Below are positions 3,580 through 6,344 of a stretch of DNA of 6,344 nt, piece by piece. Below the pieces are notes generated by a model. It had not been told where the DNA came from and did no database searches. It worked only from the letters and a program-made list of their open reading frames with translations. The position numbers were made by a program, and so were the translations under genes. Source of the DNA: Vulcanimicrobiota bacterium (lineage in GTDB: Bacteria; Vulcanimicrobiota; Vulcanimicrobiia; Vulcanimicrobiales; Vulcanimicrobiaceae); the NCBI GenBank assembly GCA_003155175.1, contig PMFP01000045.1, positions 17,766 through 24,109 on the forward strand, in the 5' to 3' direction. Position 1 is the stretch's first letter; every line of letters begins with the position of its first letter.

Positions 3580-6344
3580 TTGTCAACCGAGATTCTGATC
3601 TCGAGCGACCCCTGGGAGAACCGGGTCGCCATACTCGAGGGCGGCGAGCTCGCCGAACTCTACATCGAACGCGACGAGCGCGTCATCGGCTCCATCTACA
3701 AAGGAAAAGTTCACAACGTGCTGCCCGGCATGGGCGCGGCGTTCGTGGACATCGGCCTGGGCCGGAACGCCTTTTTGTACGTCGACGACATCAACAAGCA
3801 GCCGCTGAACATCGGCGACGTGGAGATCACGCACGGTCACAGCGGGTTCACGATCGGCGAGAAGGTCAAGAAAGGCGACGACGTTCTGGTCCAGATCGTC
3901 AAGGAGCCGCGCGGTCTCAAAGGCGCCCGCATCTCGACCAACATCTCGCTGCCGGGCCGCTACTTGATCTTGATGCCGACCGGAAAATACTCCGGCGTCT
4001 CGCGCAAGATCGAGTCTGCCGACGAGCGTAACCGCCTCAAAGCCGTGATGAAACGCATCCGGCCCGAGGGCATGGCCACGGTCGTGCGGACCGCCGCGGG
4101 CGGCGTGAGCGAAGCCGAGCTGATCGCCGATCTGGGCGTGCTGATTCGCATGTGGCACGGGATTCTGGAAATGTACAAGCGCGCGGCCTCGCCGTCGCTG
4201 CTTCACAAAGACATGAATCTGGTCTATAAGGCCGCCCGCGATTTCATCACGGCCGACGTCGACCGCGTCCTGATCGACGACGAAGACGAATACCGCAAAG
4301 TACGCGAGTTTCTCCAACTGCTCGGCCCGCAGTACCTCGACCGCGTCGAACACTATAATTCGGGCCGCGACCTCTTCGAAGACTTCAAGGTAGACGACGA
4401 GCTGCAGAAGCTCATGAAGCCCAAGATCAATCTGCCCTCGGGCGGATCCATCGTGATCGAAACGACCGAGGCGCTCACCGTCATCGACGTCAACTCGGGT
4501 AAGTTTACCGGCGGAAAAAACCTCGAGGATACGATCGTCAAGACCAACGCCGAAGCGGCCGCCGAGATCGCCCGCCAGGTTCGCCTGCGCGACATCGGCG
4601 GCATCATCGTGGTCGATTTCATCGACATGTCCTCGGAGTCGTCGCGGAACAAGATCGTCAAGGTGCTCGAGGACGGCTTGCGCCGCGACCGGACGCGCGC
4701 GACGATTCAGTCGTTCTCCGCGCTCGGGCTGCTCGAATTCACGCGCAAGCGCATCGGTAAGGACCTCGGAGCGCAGCTGCGCGGCTCGTGCCCGACCTGC
4801 AGCGGCCTGGGTACGGTCATGTCGTCGCAATCCGTCGCGATCGAGACGTTCCGCCGCATCGGGGAGGACCATCGCGCGGGGAACGGCGAGATCGTCGTTC
4901 ACGCCGCGCCGACCGTCGCCGCGCAAATGGAGTTCTGGTTCGACGAAGAGTGTCTGGCGCTCGCCAAGGAGATCGGAAGCGAGATCCACGTTCGCGTCGA
5001 CCCGATGCTGCATCCGGAAAAGGCGCGCGTCGATCGCGTCGTCGCCTTCAAAGAAGATCGTTCGCAGGTGGTGCGCGTCGGCGACGAGCACGAGGTCGAG
5101 CTGCTCTCCGGGCGCTTGCCCAACGCGACGTCGGCCGCCGCCGTGGTCAACGGACATCTGATCGAGGTCGAGAACGCCGCGAACGTCGCCGGCAACACGG
5201 CGCGGATCCGCATTCTCGACGTGGACGACAAAGAAGATTACGTGCTTGCCGAAATGGTTTCGGCCGTCGATTCGGGAGCGAAGAAAAAGCGCCGTCGCGG
5301 CGGGAAACGCAACGTCGAGCCGACGGCTGCGGAACAGACCAAGGCGCTGCGCGAACTGGCCGAGGAAGCCGCAAAGCAAGCCGAGGGGCGACCGCCGATC
5401 GGCATCACGACGATCACGCCCGAAGAGGAAGCGGAAGATCGTTCTTTGGCCGCCGAAGTGCGAGGCGAACGGCAAGCGGCCGCCATCATCATCGCCGACG
5501 GAGGCGTGCACGCGCCGGAAGCCGGGGCGACTGCGCCTGCGGCCGACGGCGAACGCACCGGGCGCCGCCGGCGGCGTCGCCGCCGCGGACGCGGCGGAGC
5601 GAGCGGCGCGGTGCAGGGCAACGGACGCATTTCTGCCGCGCCGCCGCTCGTTGCCGGCGCGCCGCTGCTCGACGAGGATTACGAAGACGAACCCTTGCCT
5701 GCGTCGGTGCCTCCGCTGGGCGGAACCGGCGCTCGGCCGCCTGCGGGTACCGGCGACGGTACCGGCCGCCGCCGTCGCCGCCGCCGGCGTGGACGGGGCG
5801 GTTCCGGGAACGCCGCGGGTGCTCCGCTGCCGGGAGCAGCGCCGAACGACGGTCGCACGCCGGTACCCGATCGCCATATCTTCCGCGTCGGGAGCGGCGG
5901 CGAAGCCGAGCCCACCGGGACCACGGCTCCGCGCGAACCGTCGCGTGCCATCGCTCCGGTCCGGCGCTCGAGGCCGCCGGCCGTCGAACCGCCTCCCCCG
6001 AGCTTGCGCGTCCCGGAGGAGGAGCCCAAGGGCGCCAAACCGGCTCGCCGCCGCCGCACGGCCGCGGCACCGCGCGTAACTTCGGGCGAGATCGCGACGA
6101 CGCCGATCGCCGCGCTGCCGCCCGCGGAAGCGCCTGTTGCTTCGACGCGGCGTCCTCGCAAGAAAGCGTCCGCCACGCCGGATGCCGTTGCGGACGCACC
6201 CGTCGAGAAACCCAAACGGACGACGCGCGCGAAGAAGGCCGCTCCCGAGGAGGGCGCCGCCAAGCCCGCGGCGCGAAAGCGGTCTTCGACGTCCGAACCT
6301 AAGACTGGTACGGCGACGCGTTCCCGAGCTAAGACGGGGACGAC
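3580..6344 (+). CDS. rne: Rne/Rng-family endoribonuclease (RNase E/G), 3' end outside window
   Basis: RNase E/G cuts single-stranded A/U-rich RNA in mRNA decay and in rRNA/tRNA maturation, with preference for 5'-monophosphate ends. The frame stays open for 921 codons to the window edge with no stop. It begins ILISSDPWENRVAILEGGEL. The S1 domain (about residues 38-125) has GSIYKGKVHNVLPGMGAAF and the GRNAFLY motif. The 5'-sensor motif VVRTAAGG has Arg170 and Thr171. The DNase I-like catalytic core has Asp303 (VIDVNSG) and Asp346 (VVDFIDM), and the zinc link is CPTC (Cys404, Cys407); all four equal the E. coli residue numbers. A small domain follows (HPEKARVD near 490), then a beta-rich, TRAM-like segment (about 497-562). 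From about 563 to the edge lies a low-complexity tail rich in Ala, Pro, Gly and Arg, with two identical arginine blocks and an acidic patch (LLDEDYEDE). The tail resembles RNase E rather than short RNase G, but rne and rng cannot be told apart firmly. The gene is probably transcribed separately from the unit upstream. Confidence 0.97.
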   Translation, partial: MSTEILISSDPWENRVAILEGGELAELYIERDERVIGSIYKGKVHNVLPGMGAAFVDIGLGRNAFLYVDDINKQPLNIGDVEITHGHSGFTIGEKVKKGDDVLVQIVKEPRGLKGARISTNISLPGRYLILMPTGKYSGVSRKIESADERNRLKAVMKRIRPEGMATVVRTAAGGVSEAELIADLGVLIRMWHGILEMYKRAASPSLLHKDMNLVYKAARDFITADVDRVLIDDEDEYRKVREFLQLLGPQYLDRVEHYNSGRDLFEDFKVDDELQKLMKPKINLPSGGSIVIETTEALTVIDVNSGKFTGGKNLEDTIVKTNAEAAAEIARQVRLRDIGGIIVVDFIDMSSESSRNKIVKVLEDGLRRDRTRATIQSFSALGLLEFTRKRIGKDLGAQLRGSCPTCSGLGTVMSSQSVAIETFRRIGEDHRAGNGEIVVHAAPTVAAQMEFWFDEECLALAKEIGSEIHVRVDPMLHPEKARVDRVVAFKEDRSQVVRVGDEHEVELLSGRLPNATSAAAVVNGHLIEVENAANVAGNTARIRILDVDDKEDYVLAEMVSAVDSGAKKKRRRGGKRNVEPTAAEQTKALRELAEEAAKQAEGRPPIGITTITPEEEAEDRSLAAEVRGERQAAAIIIADGGVHAPEAGATAPAADGERTGRRRRRRRRGRGGASGAVQGNGRISAAPPLVAGAPLLDEDYEDEPLPASVPPLGGTGARPPAGTGDGTGRRRRRRRRGRGGSGNAAGAPLPGAAPNDGRTPVPDRHIFRVGSGGEAEPTGTTAPREPSRAIAPVRRSRPPAVEPPPPSLRVPEEEPKGAKPARRRRTAAAPRVTSGEIATTPIAALPPAEAPVASTRRPRKKASATPDAVADAPVEKPKRTTRAKKAAPEEGAAKPAARKRSSTSEPKTGTATRSRAKTGT
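5557..5598 (+). repeat. Arginine-block repeat, copy 1, in the RNase tail
   Basis: This stretch encodes TG, eight Arg, then GRGG (residues 660-673), identical in protein to copy 2 at 5761-5802. The two copies differ at 8 of 14 codons, all synonymous. Arginine/glycine-rich blocks commonly bind RNA in RNase E-type tails. Confidence 0.75.
5761..5802 (+). repeat. Arginine-block repeat, copy 2, in the RNase tail
   Basis: This copy encodes the same 14 residues (728-741) as the one at 5557-5598, 204 bases (68 codons) downstream. Just before it, GGTACCGGC occurs twice 12 bases apart (5746-5754 and 5758-5766), encoding a Gly-Thr-Gly-Asp-Gly-Thr-Gly run. Looser basic patches (KKKRRRGGKR, ARRRRT, RRPRKK) lie elsewhere in the tail. 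Confidence 0.75.

Noticed and set aside
5557..5802. Arginine-codon repeats as a CRISPR or DNA-level repeat array
   Set aside because: Only two copies, diverged at the DNA level and identical only as protein, inside an open reading frame.
3583..5877. 764-codon open frame on the minus strand
   Set aside because: It is the exact antisense of the RNase E/G gene. High third-position GC removes stops from the opposite strand. Its Arg/Asp/His/Val-rich translation has no recognisable domain, and the + strand holds every RNase E motif.
4788..6302. Long Arg-rich open frame on the + strand in another frame
   Set aside because: It overlaps the ribonuclease in the wrong frame; the Arg/Gly-rich composition is what GC-rich codons give when shifted.

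Overview
The window is a GC-rich (my estimate: mid-60s percent G+C) stretch of bacterial chromosome. It is packed with genes that all read on the + strand. In order it holds: the 3' end of minD, minE, an AlkB-family DNA dealkylase gene, rodA, a gene for a leucine-rich-repeat (LRR) protein, a short intergenic stretch, and a long Rne/Rng-family ribonuclease gene that runs off the right edge. I see no mobile element, CRISPR array, tRNA, rRNA or phage gene.

Layout. Positions 1-345 are the last 114 codons and stop of minD. minE starts on the A of the minD stop (TGATG). The AlkB gene starts about 10 bases after minE. rodA starts on the last base of the AlkB stop (TAATG). The LRR gene probably starts 14 bases inside rodA. 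These five genes look like one co-transcribed, translationally coupled unit, which ends at a small GC hairpin followed by six T (3419-3445). A leader of about 135 bases with several self-complementary segments follows. Then comes the ribonuclease gene, with a good Shine-Dalgarno sequence and a TTG start at 3580. The ribonuclease keeps the catalytic aspartates and zinc-link cysteines at the same residue numbers as E. coli RNase E (303, 346, 404, 407). It adds a beta-rich, TRAM-like segment and a low-complexity tail of at least 350 residues with arginine blocks.

How the genes fit together. MinD and MinE place the division site. RodA is the SEDS glycosyltransferase that polymerises peptidoglycan for cell elongation. 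The order min genes - rodA - (variable genes) - rng, followed by rplU-rpmA-obgE, is familiar from Clostridia-like genomes, where mreBCD, a PBP2 gene and minC lie upstream. I therefore expect mreBCD/mrdA/minC to the left and rplU/rpmA to the right. The AlkB and LRR genes are not usual members of this cluster and are the accessory part of the window.

Organism. A high-GC, probably rod-shaped bacterium that keeps the Firmicutes-like shape/division cluster but has Ala/Pro/Arg-rich low-complexity tails. A poorly sampled phylum such as Eremiobacterota or Armatimonadota is possible, but this is a weak guess. The window is mostly conserved core genes. The oddities are the long MinE tail, the AlkB and LRR insertions, and the architecture of the ribonuclease tail and leader.
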